From an uncultured Carboxylicivirga sp. (GTDB taxonomy: Bacteria; Bacteroidota; Bacteroidia; Bacteroidales; Marinilabiliaceae), in contig CANLLN010000018.1 in assembly GCA_947491945.1 (NCBI GenBank), positions 1-64,000 of the forward strand: a stretch of 64,000 bases of DNA. The letters are read 5' to 3'. This document shows positions 42,883 through 52,071 of the stretch, piece after piece. Position numbers and translations under genes: made by a program. Position 1 is the stretch's first letter. Each line of letters begins with the position of its first letter. A model generated the notes under the pieces. The model saw only the letters and a program-made list of their open reading frames with translations. It was not told where the DNA came from and did not search any database.

Positions 42883-44319
42883 ATGAATTTTGGATACCAG
42901 AAATTATACATAGGAGGCGAGCTAATTGACTCCAGTAAACAATTTAAAACTGATGTAATTTGTCCGGCTACAGGAGAATCGGTTGCGGTAATCGCAGAAG
43001 CAGCTAAAGAAGATACCGAAAGAGCTATTGAAGCTGCCCGTAGAGGCTTTTCTTACTGGTCAAAGTTACCATTGACAGAGCGCACCGAATGGATGATGAA
43101 GTTACGTCAGGCCGTATTGGACAATGAGGATTTGCTGCGTCAGGCTATGGTTCACGAAATGGGAAAAACCTATGAAGGTGCCTGGGAGGATATTGAGGCA
43201 GTGGTTAATGGATTAGAATGGTATCCAAACGCCATGAAAAACTTGCGGGATGAGCAGATTCCGGATTACGAAGGGACACATACGCATAAGATGGTGCATC
43301 AGCCAGCCGGTGTGGCGGTGGCCTATCTGGCATGGAATTTCCCATTACTTAATGTAGGTTTTAAGTTGGGGCCGGCTTTAGCTGCCGGATGTAGTTTAAT
43401 TATCAAGCCTTCCTCCTTGTCACCATTGTCGGCTTATTTATTAGGCAAGATTATGCATGACATCAACTTCCCGGCTGGGGTTGTAAATATTATTGGCGGA
43501 AGCATTGATAACGTCGCAGATATATTAACAAAAAGTAAACAAACGAATGTGTTGACTATGATTGGTTCAACACAAACCGGTTTAAGAGTGATTGCCGATA
43601 GCACTACATCCATCAAGAAGTTAAGCATGGAATTGGGTGGTAATTCACCATTTATTGTTTTTGAAGATGCTGACTTTGATAAAGCATTGGATTTGGCGAT
43701 AGGGCTAAAATTTGGTAATAGCGGACAAATATGTGTGGCAGCCAATCGCATATTTGTGCATGAAGACATTTACGATAAGTTTCTATCTGCTTATGTTGAA
43801 CGGGCAAAAGCACTAAAACTTGGTTTTGGAAAAGATGAGAAACCAGATATGGGACCTGTAGTAACGCTCAATGATCGTGACAGGATGTTCGACTTGATTC
43901 ATGAGGCTGTTTCGAAAGGAGCTGTGGTTGAAACAGGTGCTAAAATACCGGAAGGTAAAGAGAAAGGGAACTGGATTGAGCCAACGGTTCTATCAAATGT
44001 GAACACAAAGATGCGTGTGGCGAAGGAAGAGATTTTTGGTCCGGTAGCAGCTCTGTATAAATTCTCTACAGACGATGAAGTGCTTGAAATGGCTAACGAT
44101 ACAGAATACGGTTTGGCATCATACATTTTCACCAATAACCATGCACGTATTGAACGATTCAGTGCAGAATTGGAATTTGGAGAGGTACAGGTTAACGGTG
44201 TTAAATACTCTATTTATCTGCCACATGGAGGTATTAAAAATAGTGGAATTGGTCATGATTGCTCTCACCTGGCATTGGATGATTACCTCGTGAAAAAACG
44301 AGTGTCTGTTGCCAAATAA
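42883..44319 (+). CDS. NAD(P)-dependent aldehyde dehydrogenase, probable 3,6-anhydrogalactose dehydrogenase
   Basis: A 478-residue aldehyde dehydrogenase. Rossmann and catalytic landmarks are present: AYLAWNFPLLN (with the conserved Asn), IIKPSSLSPLSA, GSTQTGLRVIAD, catalytic base in SMELGGNSPFIV and nucleophile cysteine in NSGQICVAANRI. EEIFGPVAALYKF and the SGIGHDCSHLALDDYL tail complete the family pattern. In this setting (RhaT-like permease, cycloisomerase, KDG-type kinase, KDPG-type aldolase) the best fit is oxidation of 3,6-anhydrogalactose to 3,6-anhydrogalactonate, a known ALDH-family step. Lactaldehyde or succinate-semialdehyde dehydrogenase are alternatives from sequence alone. First gene of the operon. 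Confidence 0.83.
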   Translation: MNFGYQKLYIGGELIDSSKQFKTDVICPATGESVAVIAEAAKEDTERAIEAARRGFSYWSKLPLTERTEWMMKLRQAVLDNEDLLRQAMVHEMGKTYEGAWEDIEAVVNGLEWYPNAMKNLRDEQIPDYEGTHTHKMVHQPAGVAVAYLAWNFPLLNVGFKLGPALAAGCSLIIKPSSLSPLSAYLLGKIMHDINFPAGVVNIIGGSIDNVADILTKSKQTNVLTMIGSTQTGLRVIADSTTSIKKLSMELGGNSPFIVFEDADFDKALDLAIGLKFGNSGQICVAANRIFVHEDIYDKFLSAYVERAKALKLGFGKDEKPDMGPVVTLNDRDRMFDLIHEAVSKGAVVETGAKIPEGKEKGNWIEPTVLSNVNTKMRVAKEEIFGPVAALYKFSTDDEVLEMANDTEYGLASYIFTNNHARIERFSAELEFGEVQVNGVKYSIYLPHGGIKNSGIGHDCSHLALDDYLVKKRVSVAK

Positions 44320-44360
44320 AACTTATTCAACTCATAAATCTGCCGTTAAAGAATTACCTT

Positions 44361-45383
44361 ATGGAAGCAATGTTCTTACCTTTTTTATTAATCGTATTTG
44401 CCAGTATTTTGCAGGGATCATTTGGTTTGGGGATGAAATATATGGCTCCCTTAAAATGGGAGTCGTGGTGGCTGGTGCATGTACTTATAGCCATGATTAT
44501 TTTACCATTAGGTTGGGCCTACGTCGCTGTGCCGGATTTATTTGATGTTTTAGGTAACTCATTTTCAAATCCTGATATGCAAAGTGTTGTTTTTATTGCC
44601 ATGTTGTTTGGTTTTCTGTGGGGAATTGGCGGAATCTTATTCGGTGTTAGTGTGCCATACATTGGGTTATCATTAACCATGGGTATCGTGATGGGTTTAG
44701 CCGGTTCTGTTGGAGCCTTAATTCCATTGTTACGAATGGAAAACTCCACTTCTTTACCTCAATTCCCTTATGTTATAGCCGGATTGCTTATTACCCTCGT
44801 AGGCGTAACTATTACCGCCAAAGCCGGTATTGATAAAGATAAGTTGACTTCGGAAGCATCGGGTGATAAATCCAATATTCTGAAAGGAATACTGATTGCT
44901 GTTAGCTGTGGTGTTCTATCGGCCTTATTAAATGTCGGTTTCGTTGAAGCTGCTCCAATAGCAAAGCTTGCAGAAAGCATGGGGGCCATCGACAGAAATG
45001 CCAGTTTGGCAGCATGGGTAGTTGTATTAATGGGGGCCTTTATTATGAACGCGGGATATGCCATCTTTTTGCTGGTCAAAAATAAATCATGGAGTTCTTT
45101 CAAGGTTGAGGGTTCAGGCAAAGCCTATCGCTGGGCCATATTAGCAAGTGTTTTTTGGTTTGGAGCGCTGGGGGTATATGGCCAGGGAGCCGCATTAATC
45201 GGCCCGATTGGTAGTGTAATCGGATGGCCCATGTTACTAGGATTGTCCTTAATTGTAAGTAATTTCTGGGCCTATAGAGCCGGAGAATGGAATGGTGCGG
45301 CTAAGCCATTCCGATTATTATTAATAGGACTTGCAGTACTAATTATTGCAAGTATAATCCTGGGATATGCCAATATGGTATAA
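44361..45383 (+). CDS. RhaT-like sugar:proton symporter (DMT superfamily)
   Basis: A 340-residue inner-membrane protein with about ten predicted transmembrane helices. It resembles the L-rhamnose:proton symporter RhaT: N-terminal LQGSFGLGMKYMAPLKWESWW, the GFLWGIGGILFGVSVPYIGLSLTMGI segment, then APIAKLAESMG and the C-terminal GWPMLLGLSLIVSNFWAYRAGEW. RhaT-like permeases also occur in marine loci with no rhamnose metabolism. No rhamnose isomerase, kinase or rhamnulose-phosphate aldolase is encoded here, so anhydrogalactose or another monosaccharide is the likelier cargo. It starts 41 nt after the dehydrogenase. Confidence 0.85.
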   Translation: MEAMFLPFLLIVFASILQGSFGLGMKYMAPLKWESWWLVHVLIAMIILPLGWAYVAVPDLFDVLGNSFSNPDMQSVVFIAMLFGFLWGIGGILFGVSVPYIGLSLTMGIVMGLAGSVGALIPLLRMENSTSLPQFPYVIAGLLITLVGVTITAKAGIDKDKLTSEASGDKSNILKGILIAVSCGVLSALLNVGFVEAAPIAKLAESMGAIDRNASLAAWVVVLMGAFIMNAGYAIFLLVKNKSWSSFKVEGSGKAYRWAILASVFWFGALGVYGQGAALIGPIGSVIGWPMLLGLSLIVSNFWAYRAGEWNGAAKPFRLLLIGLAVLIIASIILGYANMV

Positions 45384-45420
45384 GGAGGAACCCACCTGAA
45401 AATAACAAGAAAATAAGTTG

Positions 45421-46551
45421 ATGAAGATAGTTAAAATAGAACCCTATGTCGTTAGTCAGGAACTAAAAAAACCGTTTTACTTCTCTCAATGGGAATACAA
45501 AACACGCACTATCTGTTTGGTTAAAGTAACTGCCGAAGATGGTACCTATGGCTGGGGCGAAGGGTATGGTCCTGCTCATTTGGTGAAAGCCGGAATAGAG
45601 TTCTTTAAACCGTTTATAACAGGAATGAATGCAATGGAACATGAAACAGTGTGGCAAACGATGTACCGTCGATCACTTGATTATGCGCGACGTGGTGTAA
45701 TACTTGCGGCCCTAAGTGCAATAGATATTGCGTTATGGGATATTAAAGGAAAGCATTATAAGATGCCGGTTTCAAGCCTGCTAGGGGGTAGAAAGCGCGA
45801 AAAGATAAAGCCTTATGCCACAGGTCTGTATTTTACACAATGTCAAAATCAGAAGCAGGAATTAGTTGATGAGGCAATTGACTACAAGCAGCAAGGTTTT
45901 AAAGGATTAAAGATGAAGGTTGGTTTGGGTATTTCCAGGGATGTTGAATATATAAAGGCCATTCGTCAAGCCATTGGAGAGGATATGGAGCTGATGATTG
46001 ATTCCAATCATGCCTATTCATTGAAAGAAGCCATGTTATTGGCACGAAAAATTGAGCATCTGGATATTGCCTGGTTTGAGGAACCGGTTTCTCCGGAGCA
46101 CTATAACTGTTATAAACTATTACGGGATAAAACCCATATTCCCATTGCAGGTGGTGAATGTGAATACTTACGATACGGTTTTTTACAGTTATTTCAGAAT
46201 GATTCTGTGGACATCGCACAGCCTGATATTGCAGCGGCCGGAGGGTTGACAGAGGTTAAAAAAATAGCCGCCATGGCCAATACTTTTGGTATTGAGGTAG
46301 TGCCGCACAGCTGGGGCACTGGTATTGCTTTGCATGCCGCGATGCATTTAATTGCCAATCTGGATGTAATTCCTGGTCGTATGTTCGATTCAACTCCATG
46401 GATGGAATTGGACAGAACAGAAAATGAGTTGCGCGATGTATTGATTGAACCCTTGATTGTGCCTGAAAATGGCTATCTGCAGGTGCCTGAGCGGCCTGGT
46501 TTAGGAGTAGATGTGAATATGGATGTATTGGCCAAATACGTAGTTGATTAA
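45421..46551 (+). CDS. Enolase-superfamily cycloisomerase, probable 3,6-anhydrogalactonate cycloisomerase
   Basis: A 376-residue mandelate racemase/muconate-lactonising family enzyme. The capping domain holds WGEGYGPAHLV; the barrel has GLKMKVGLG (catalytic Lys pair), MIDSNHAYSL (metal Asp), AWFEEPVSPEH (metal Glu), IAGGECEYLRYGF (metal Glu) and VVPHSWGTGIALHAAMH (catalytic His). Overall it reads most like the D-galactarolactone cycloisomerase group. Anhydrogalactonate cycloisomerases of red-algal galactan degraders are also in this superfamily and yield 2-keto-3-deoxygalactonate. A sugar-acid dehydratase is an alternative. Start 45421 is the ATG after AAGGAGG at 45382-45388; a TTG lies three bases earlier. 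Confidence 0.83.
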   Translation: MKIVKIEPYVVSQELKKPFYFSQWEYKTRTICLVKVTAEDGTYGWGEGYGPAHLVKAGIEFFKPFITGMNAMEHETVWQTMYRRSLDYARRGVILAALSAIDIALWDIKGKHYKMPVSSLLGGRKREKIKPYATGLYFTQCQNQKQELVDEAIDYKQQGFKGLKMKVGLGISRDVEYIKAIRQAIGEDMELMIDSNHAYSLKEAMLLARKIEHLDIAWFEEPVSPEHYNCYKLLRDKTHIPIAGGECEYLRYGFLQLFQNDSVDIAQPDIAAAGGLTEVKKIAAMANTFGIEVVPHSWGTGIALHAAMHLIANLDVIPGRMFDSTPWMELDRTENELRDVLIEPLIVPENGYLQVPERPGLGVDVNMDVLAKYVVD

Positions 46552-46562
46552 TTAAATGACTG

Positions 46563-49496
46563 ATGATAAAGTACTTTACAAACATTGTTGCCTTGCTGTT
46601 ATTAATTTCATCAGCGGCATGCGCTCAAAACAACAGCAATACCATTTCCTTAAATGGAACCTGGAACATCGTTTTTGATGATGCAAATGAAGGAGTAGTG
46701 AAGAAGTGGTTTCTGAATGAAGAATTCAGCAAGCTGGAAAGTAAGCACATTGAGGTTCCCTCTTGTTGGGAGGAGACAGAGGAAAACTACGAAGGAGTTG
46801 GGTTTTATACCAGAAACTTTACTATTCCGGCCAACTGGGAAGGTAAAATTGTGGAGATTGATTTCGATGCTGTGAATTATTATTCAGAAGTATGGATAAA
46901 CGAACAGGTGGTAGGTTTTCACGAAGGTGGTTACACGCCTTTCAGCTTCCGTATTGATAAACTCCTCAAGTTCGGTGAGGAAAATACAATTATGGTCAGG
47001 GTGGTGAGTCCTATCATACTTACCGATAAGCGCATTGATGGAATGGGGCGCCAGGAAGTACCCATGTGGCGTGGTGCCATCACTGGTGGAATCTGGCAAG
47101 GCGTAAACCTAAGCGCCAAGGGACATACCCATTTGGCCGATGTGTTTATTGAGCCGCGTATTGCATCTAATGAGGCAGTATTGAATATGACCGTTAATAA
47201 TGCGGATGCCTTTACAAACAACAAATTAGTTGAGGTTAGCATAGAAGATGCAAAAGGAAACGTTGTTGCTTACAGGAAAGAGAGCATCGTGGCTTTACCC
47301 GGTAAAAACAAATTGAGCTGGTCAATGAAAATTGAGGATGTCAAATATTGGTCAATGGATAATCCTTACTTATATAAGGCCAATGTTAGCGTATTGGATG
47401 ACAAAGTACTTGAAGATAAGTGGTCGCACAAATTTGGGATGCGTGAGTTTTCTGTCAAAGATGATCAGTTCACTTTAAACGGTAATCCACTATATCTGAA
47501 AGCCACCTTTTTTGAGGGGCTTTATCCCGTTAAACTGGCTTATCCGGATAGCCGCGAGATGGCCATTAAGGAAATTACTCTCGCCAAAGAAGCTGGGTTT
47601 AATATGATTCGTCCCTGGCGAAAGCCGGCCCCACCGATGTGGTTGGATTTATGTGATTCATTGGGCGTGTTAACAGTTGGAAGTCTTGTGATGGAATGTA
47701 TGTTACGACCTATTTCAACGCCTCGACTGTCGTATGTGGTAGAAAATGAATTGAGAGAAACCATTCTCAATAATCGTAATCGTACCTGTGTCGTACAATG
47801 GGAGTTGTTCAATGAGATTAATCGCCCTATTTTAACGCAGATGCTCAATTCCATGTCGGTTTTAGCGCGTGAATTGGACCCTACCCGTATGATTCTCGAT
47901 GAGTCAGGAGGTTGGGGCGAAGGTGCCAATATTTACCTGCCTTATGAGCAAACCCCTATGAAATTTAATGACATTCACCATTACAGTGGCTCGCAGGTTT
48001 GTGAAGCAGAATTTAATGGATACCTGGCTACCGCTAAAACAAAAGAGGAGAAGGAAAATTCTGGAATAATTGATGCTAAAGGCTACGGGAAACATGTGGT
48101 ACCTGGTATGATGACTTATCTGTCGGAGGTAGGTTATGGCAGTACACCGGATTTGATTAGCAATAATGAGGAGTTTAAGAAGAAAGGTAATCCCATTGTT
48201 GCACCACCGGTCTATCATAAAGCTCTGAATGACGGCTATGTGGCAGCATTAAAGAAGGTTGGATTTGATAAGATTTATTCAAATGTACAAGACCTTTATT
48301 TTGAAGAGCAAAAAATACATGGTATCGCTAATAAGCGCATGTTAGAAGCTATCCGCTTAAATTCAACCGTTAAGGGCTATTGTGTTCATGCATTAGTGGG
48401 AGGTGACTGGGTATTAGGTGCCGGTTTACTTGATTTATGGCGAAATCCAAAGACTCTGGTTTATGATATGACCAAAGCAGCTAATCAGCCACAGATAGCT
48501 CCAATACGCATTTTACCCCGTAATGTTTATGCACAAAAAGGAGCACTGTTGCAGGTATTTGGAGTAAGTGAGTTAGCAGATGAAAAGGCTGTTGTTGACG
48601 TGCAGATTAAGGATGGCAGTAAAAAGGTGGTGTGGTCAGAAAAGCTGAACACCAATTTCACATCCGGTATTTCGACTTTTATAGATGTCAAACTGGATAC
48701 CAAAGACTACTCAGGTTCCTATACGGTAGAGGTAAGCGTAAGTAATGAAAGTGGTGAGATGATTACCAAAAATGAACAGCCTTTCGATGTTTTTACCACA
48801 GCACAGCTAGCTTCGCCTAAAGCCAAAGTTGCAGTAGTGGATGATGAGGGAAGCCTGAAAGCATTTCTGGATGCTAAAGGAGTTCAATACCTAGAGTTTA
48901 CAAAAGAGTTGGATAAATCCATTCCGGTCTTAGTAGGTAAAGGTCAAAAAAAGGATAAGCGCTATCAACAGACTGCTATGGATGTAAAAGCCTTTGTTGA
49001 ACAAGGGGGGTATGCTGTTTTTTTAGAAACCGTTGGCAATAAAATACCTGGGTTCGACCGGGTACTGCACGAAGTGGATGAGGATGCTTTACCACTTAAT
49101 GCTGAACTGCATGCCAAGTGGGCCACACGTGGCGGTTGGGCGGCCAAATCACATATCGTAACAGAGCATTCGGTATTTGATGGATTGCCAACAAACCAGA
49201 TAATGCATGGCGTATATGAAAATGTGCACCCAGTTGAATCCATGTCAAAAATTAAGGGACAGTACATTGCAGGTATGATTGGTTACGACCATTTTCCCAA
49301 CAACGATGTAATGGTCCGTCATTATAACGGGCCGGGTGAAGTATGGTGGGCAGCAGATGTATTGGAGGCCAACATTGGAAAAGGACAAATGCTGATGTCA
49401 ACCTTACGCATTATCGATTTTCTGGACAAAGACCCGGTGGCCGAAAAGCTGCTGTTTAATATTATGAACTATGCCACTTCTCAGGCACAGCAATAA
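46563..49496 (+). CDS. Secreted GH2-family glycoside hydrolase with C-terminal GATase-like domain
   Basis: A 977-residue enzyme. Signal peptide 1-22 (ends ACAQ). Jelly-roll sugar-binding domain about 30-180, immunoglobulin-like domain about 190-300, TIM barrel about 310-640. The acid/base is E418 in WELFNEIN and the probable nucleophile E522 in TYLSEVGYGS. A further beta domain and a glutamine-amidotransferase-like flavodoxin fold (about 745-965, AKVAVVDDEGSLKAFLDAKG; FVEQGGYAVFLE) follow, as in some long GH2 members. Beta-galactosidase activity on desulfated galactan oligosaccharides fits the locus; beta-glucuronidase or mannosidase cannot be excluded. Eleven nt separate it from the cycloisomerase, and a terminator follows. 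Confidence 0.83.
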   Translation: MIKYFTNIVALLLLISSAACAQNNSNTISLNGTWNIVFDDANEGVVKKWFLNEEFSKLESKHIEVPSCWEETEENYEGVGFYTRNFTIPANWEGKIVEIDFDAVNYYSEVWINEQVVGFHEGGYTPFSFRIDKLLKFGEENTIMVRVVSPIILTDKRIDGMGRQEVPMWRGAITGGIWQGVNLSAKGHTHLADVFIEPRIASNEAVLNMTVNNADAFTNNKLVEVSIEDAKGNVVAYRKESIVALPGKNKLSWSMKIEDVKYWSMDNPYLYKANVSVLDDKVLEDKWSHKFGMREFSVKDDQFTLNGNPLYLKATFFEGLYPVKLAYPDSREMAIKEITLAKEAGFNMIRPWRKPAPPMWLDLCDSLGVLTVGSLVMECMLRPISTPRLSYVVENELRETILNNRNRTCVVQWELFNEINRPILTQMLNSMSVLARELDPTRMILDESGGWGEGANIYLPYEQTPMKFNDIHHYSGSQVCEAEFNGYLATAKTKEEKENSGIIDAKGYGKHVVPGMMTYLSEVGYGSTPDLISNNEEFKKKGNPIVAPPVYHKALNDGYVAALKKVGFDKIYSNVQDLYFEEQKIHGIANKRMLEAIRLNSTVKGYCVHALVGGDWVLGAGLLDLWRNPKTLVYDMTKAANQPQIAPIRILPRNVYAQKGALLQVFGVSELADEKAVVDVQIKDGSKKVVWSEKLNTNFTSGISTFIDVKLDTKDYSGSYTVEVSVSNESGEMITKNEQPFDVFTTAQLASPKAKVAVVDDEGSLKAFLDAKGVQYLEFTKELDKSIPVLVGKGQKKDKRYQQTAMDVKAFVEQGGYAVFLETVGNKIPGFDRVLHEVDEDALPLNAELHAKWATRGGWAAKSHIVTEHSVFDGLPTNQIMHGVYENVHPVESMSKIKGQYIAGMIGYDHFPNNDVMVRHYNGPGEVWWAADVLEANIGKGQMLMSTLRIIDFLDKDPVAEKLLFNIMNYATSQAQQ

Positions 49497-49511
49497 GAAT
49501 AAACGAGTCAT

Positions 49512-49555
49512 ACAATGCTGCCAATAGCTGTTGCTATCGAGCAGCATTGTTTTTT
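49512..49555 (+). terminator. Rho-independent terminator after the GH2 gene
   Basis: ACAATGCTGC and GCAGCATTGT form a perfect 10-bp outer stem, with an inner AATAGCT/GCTAT pairing, followed by TTTTT. It ends seven bases before the next start codon, so partial read-through or leader control of the GH78-like gene is likely. Confidence 0.8.
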
Positions 49556-49561
49556 ATAAAG

Positions 49562-52054
49562 ATGAATAGTGTTATGAGACCTTTTTTTGTATTCCTCCTT
49601 TTAAGCTTTGGCCTTATTCAGGTTTTTGCCACTGACAAGCAGTGGAAGGCCAGATGGATATGGGCTGATGAAGATTTGAAAGCAGAAGCAGTGTTGGCCC
49701 GAAAGACCTTTGACATAAACACTTTACCGGATGAGGCAACGCTCAAAATAACCGCATCTGATTTTTACCAGCTGTACATCAATGGGCAATACATCAATAG
49801 AGGCCCTGCCCGAAGTGCAGCAAATCACCAGGCATATGATCACATCGATATTCGCCCCTATCTGAATAAAGGAACGAATGTAATAGCGGTTAGAGCGGTG
49901 TTTGAACCTGGGGCTCAATCCTATCAGTTTGAAGCACGTGCCGGCTTATTGGTGCAGATGGAGGTGGACAATCAGGTGATTGTTTCCGATGATTCATGGC
50001 GATTGATGGTAGATAGTAGCTGGGATAAGGAGTCTCCTGTCATCAGCCGTTTTCAGCGTGATGTATGTGATAATGTGGATATGCGATCCTACAGCCATGC
50101 TTGGTTTACTGGAGACTTTGATGATTCTTCTTGGTCTTTCGCCCATGAACTGATGCGTAATGCAGGTTGGCCAGCGCATCAGAAAGGTGTACGAGCTACT
50201 GCTTCAATAAATCCATGGATTAAGTTGGTCAAGCGCGATATTCCTATGTTAAAGGAAGAGTTGCTGTTGAAGCCAACACTTATTCTTACAAAAAACTACT
50301 TAGAATATCCTCAAGGATTGGTTAGTGAAAAAATCCTTTTGGATGGAACAATTGATAAAGCCATTAGCAAAAAAGAACGATTTGAATTGGTTTTTCAGGA
50401 AGGTGAGAAAGGCCGCCTGCTACTCTTTGATTTTGGGAAAGTAATGAATGGCTTTCCCTTAATTAACATTGAGGGGATATCCGGAACACAAATACGTGTA
50501 TTATGTGCACCATATGTGCTGAATAACCATTTTTGTGCCAGTCTGGTGGATGCAAAATACGAAGACCGCATCACACTATCAGGGAAGAGGGACTTATGGG
50601 AGGCGTCTTATTTCAAACCATGCCGTTATATGGCCGTCTGGGTAGAGAATTCCGGATATCCGGTTACAATAAATCAAATAGCATTGCGACATATTTCATA
50701 CCCTTTTGAACAGAAAGGACTTATGGAATCGGCAGATGCCCCATGGGTAAAAGATTTCTTTACAGCTTCTGCTAAAACAATAGAGGTTTGCACCACGGAT
50801 GCAATCACCGATAATTACCGCGAGCGTCGCCAGTATGCCCAAACAGGGTATTATGGTGCTCTGGGCAATTATTACATCTTTGGTGACATGGCTTTGCAGC
50901 GCCGTTATTTGATACAGATTGCTCAGGAGCAAATGGCCGATGGTATTATGCCGGCGTATGCCCCACTGGCAACAAGCGACTATATGGTAATATTGGATTC
51001 TAATTGTTTTTGGCTAAAAAGCTTATGGAACTATTATTTGTATAGTGGTGATGAAAAAACTGTTAGGCAGTTACTGCCAGCAGCAGAACGTATTTTAGAA
51101 CTCTTACATGGTTTTACGAATGAACATGGTTTGATTGACAATCCACCCTATGCCTATTGGCTCGATCATGCCGTAAATGATCGAAGTGGTGCTAATTTTA
51201 CCTTAAATGCTCATTATTTGGAGGCTTTAGAGAATTATTCTGAATTGTTGACTAGGTTAAATGATACTAATTCAGAACGCTATGCTGCTAAAGCATCAAG
51301 CTTGCGAAACAGTCTTCAAAGTCAATTTTGGGACGAAGCGTCAGGCTTATTTGTGGATGCAGTAGTTGATGGGAAGCAATCAGAAAAGTATAGTGAGCAC
51401 GCCAATGCTATGGTTTTAGCCTTGAATATTGCTACAGAAGAACAAGGCGAACGAATTGCTCAAAAGCTATTGGAAGATGATGACAATGATTTCGCCATGA
51501 GAGCATCCGGTATGACGATGGTGACGCCTGCCATGTCCTATTATCTGCATAAAGGATTATGCGAATATGGATATGTAAAAGAATCCTTCCAATTGTTTAA
51601 TGATCGTTTTGGTCATATGCTGGCAGACAACACCAATAAAACCCTTTGGGAAGAGTGGTGGTTGCATGGTACCGGGCGAACGGGGAAGTTTATGCCTGGC
51701 AAAACACGTAGCGATGCCCAGACAGAGAGTGCTTTCCCGCCGGCTTTATTTGCGGAGTATTTATTCGGTTTAAAGCCTGTTGAACCGGGACTAAAGAGAT
51801 GGGCATTAAATTACATCGATTCGGGTGTCGAAAATCTGAAGGGGGTTATTCCGGTTGGAAATGCTCAAATGCAAATTGAGTGGAAGGCTGGCAAGAAGCA
51901 AAGTCTCAAGTTGGTCATTCCTCAGGGTATTCAAATTGATGTGGATATAAAAAGCTTGGATGCAAAGGGAACTGTTTGGGTAAATAAGCAGGAGTTAGGA
52001 GGAGATGCAACAACATTGAACCTGATAGAAGGAGAGTATAACATTATATTTTAA
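49562..52054 (+). CDS. GH78-like (alpha-L-rhamnosidase-type) glycoside hydrolase, divergent
   Basis: An exported protein of about 830 residues with a signal peptide ending QVFA. The N-terminal jelly roll (WKARWIWADEDLKAEAVLARK; LKITASDFYQLYINGQYINRGPARS) is typical of GH78 accessory domains. The (alpha/alpha)6 barrel spans about 400-740, followed by a C-terminal beta domain (GNAQMQIEWKAGKKQSLKLVIP). The usual GH78 motif with DCPxRxERxGWxGD is replaced by DAITDNYRERRQYAQTGYYG (about residues 410-430), so specificity may not be rhamnose. In this locus it could act on an anhydrogalactosidic or galactosidic bond. Start 49562 follows the terminator; ATG 49574 is an alternative. Confidence 0.8.
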   Translation: MNSVMRPFFVFLLLSFGLIQVFATDKQWKARWIWADEDLKAEAVLARKTFDINTLPDEATLKITASDFYQLYINGQYINRGPARSAANHQAYDHIDIRPYLNKGTNVIAVRAVFEPGAQSYQFEARAGLLVQMEVDNQVIVSDDSWRLMVDSSWDKESPVISRFQRDVCDNVDMRSYSHAWFTGDFDDSSWSFAHELMRNAGWPAHQKGVRATASINPWIKLVKRDIPMLKEELLLKPTLILTKNYLEYPQGLVSEKILLDGTIDKAISKKERFELVFQEGEKGRLLLFDFGKVMNGFPLINIEGISGTQIRVLCAPYVLNNHFCASLVDAKYEDRITLSGKRDLWEASYFKPCRYMAVWVENSGYPVTINQIALRHISYPFEQKGLMESADAPWVKDFFTASAKTIEVCTTDAITDNYRERRQYAQTGYYGALGNYYIFGDMALQRRYLIQIAQEQMADGIMPAYAPLATSDYMVILDSNCFWLKSLWNYYLYSGDEKTVRQLLPAAERILELLHGFTNEHGLIDNPPYAYWLDHAVNDRSGANFTLNAHYLEALENYSELLTRLNDTNSERYAAKASSLRNSLQSQFWDEASGLFVDAVVDGKQSEKYSEHANAMVLALNIATEEQGERIAQKLLEDDDNDFAMRASGMTMVTPAMSYYLHKGLCEYGYVKESFQLFNDRFGHMLADNTNKTLWEEWWLHGTGRTGKFMPGKTRSDAQTESAFPPALFAEYLFGLKPVEPGLKRWALNYIDSGVENLKGVIPVGNAQMQIEWKAGKKQSLKLVIPQGIQIDVDIKSLDAKGTVWVNKQELGGDATTLNLIEGEYNIIF

Positions 52055-52071
52055 TCATTACAATTACAAAG

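Noticed and set aside
41793-52054. L-rhamnose or ulvan catabolic locus, suggested by the RhaT-like and GH78-like genes
   Set aside because: No rhamnose isomerase, rhamnulokinase, rhamnulose-phosphate aldolase or KDR aldolase is present. KDG-type kinase plus KDPG-type aldolase plus cycloisomerase fit anhydrogalactose better. Ulvan cannot be fully excluded because genes beyond the window are unseen.
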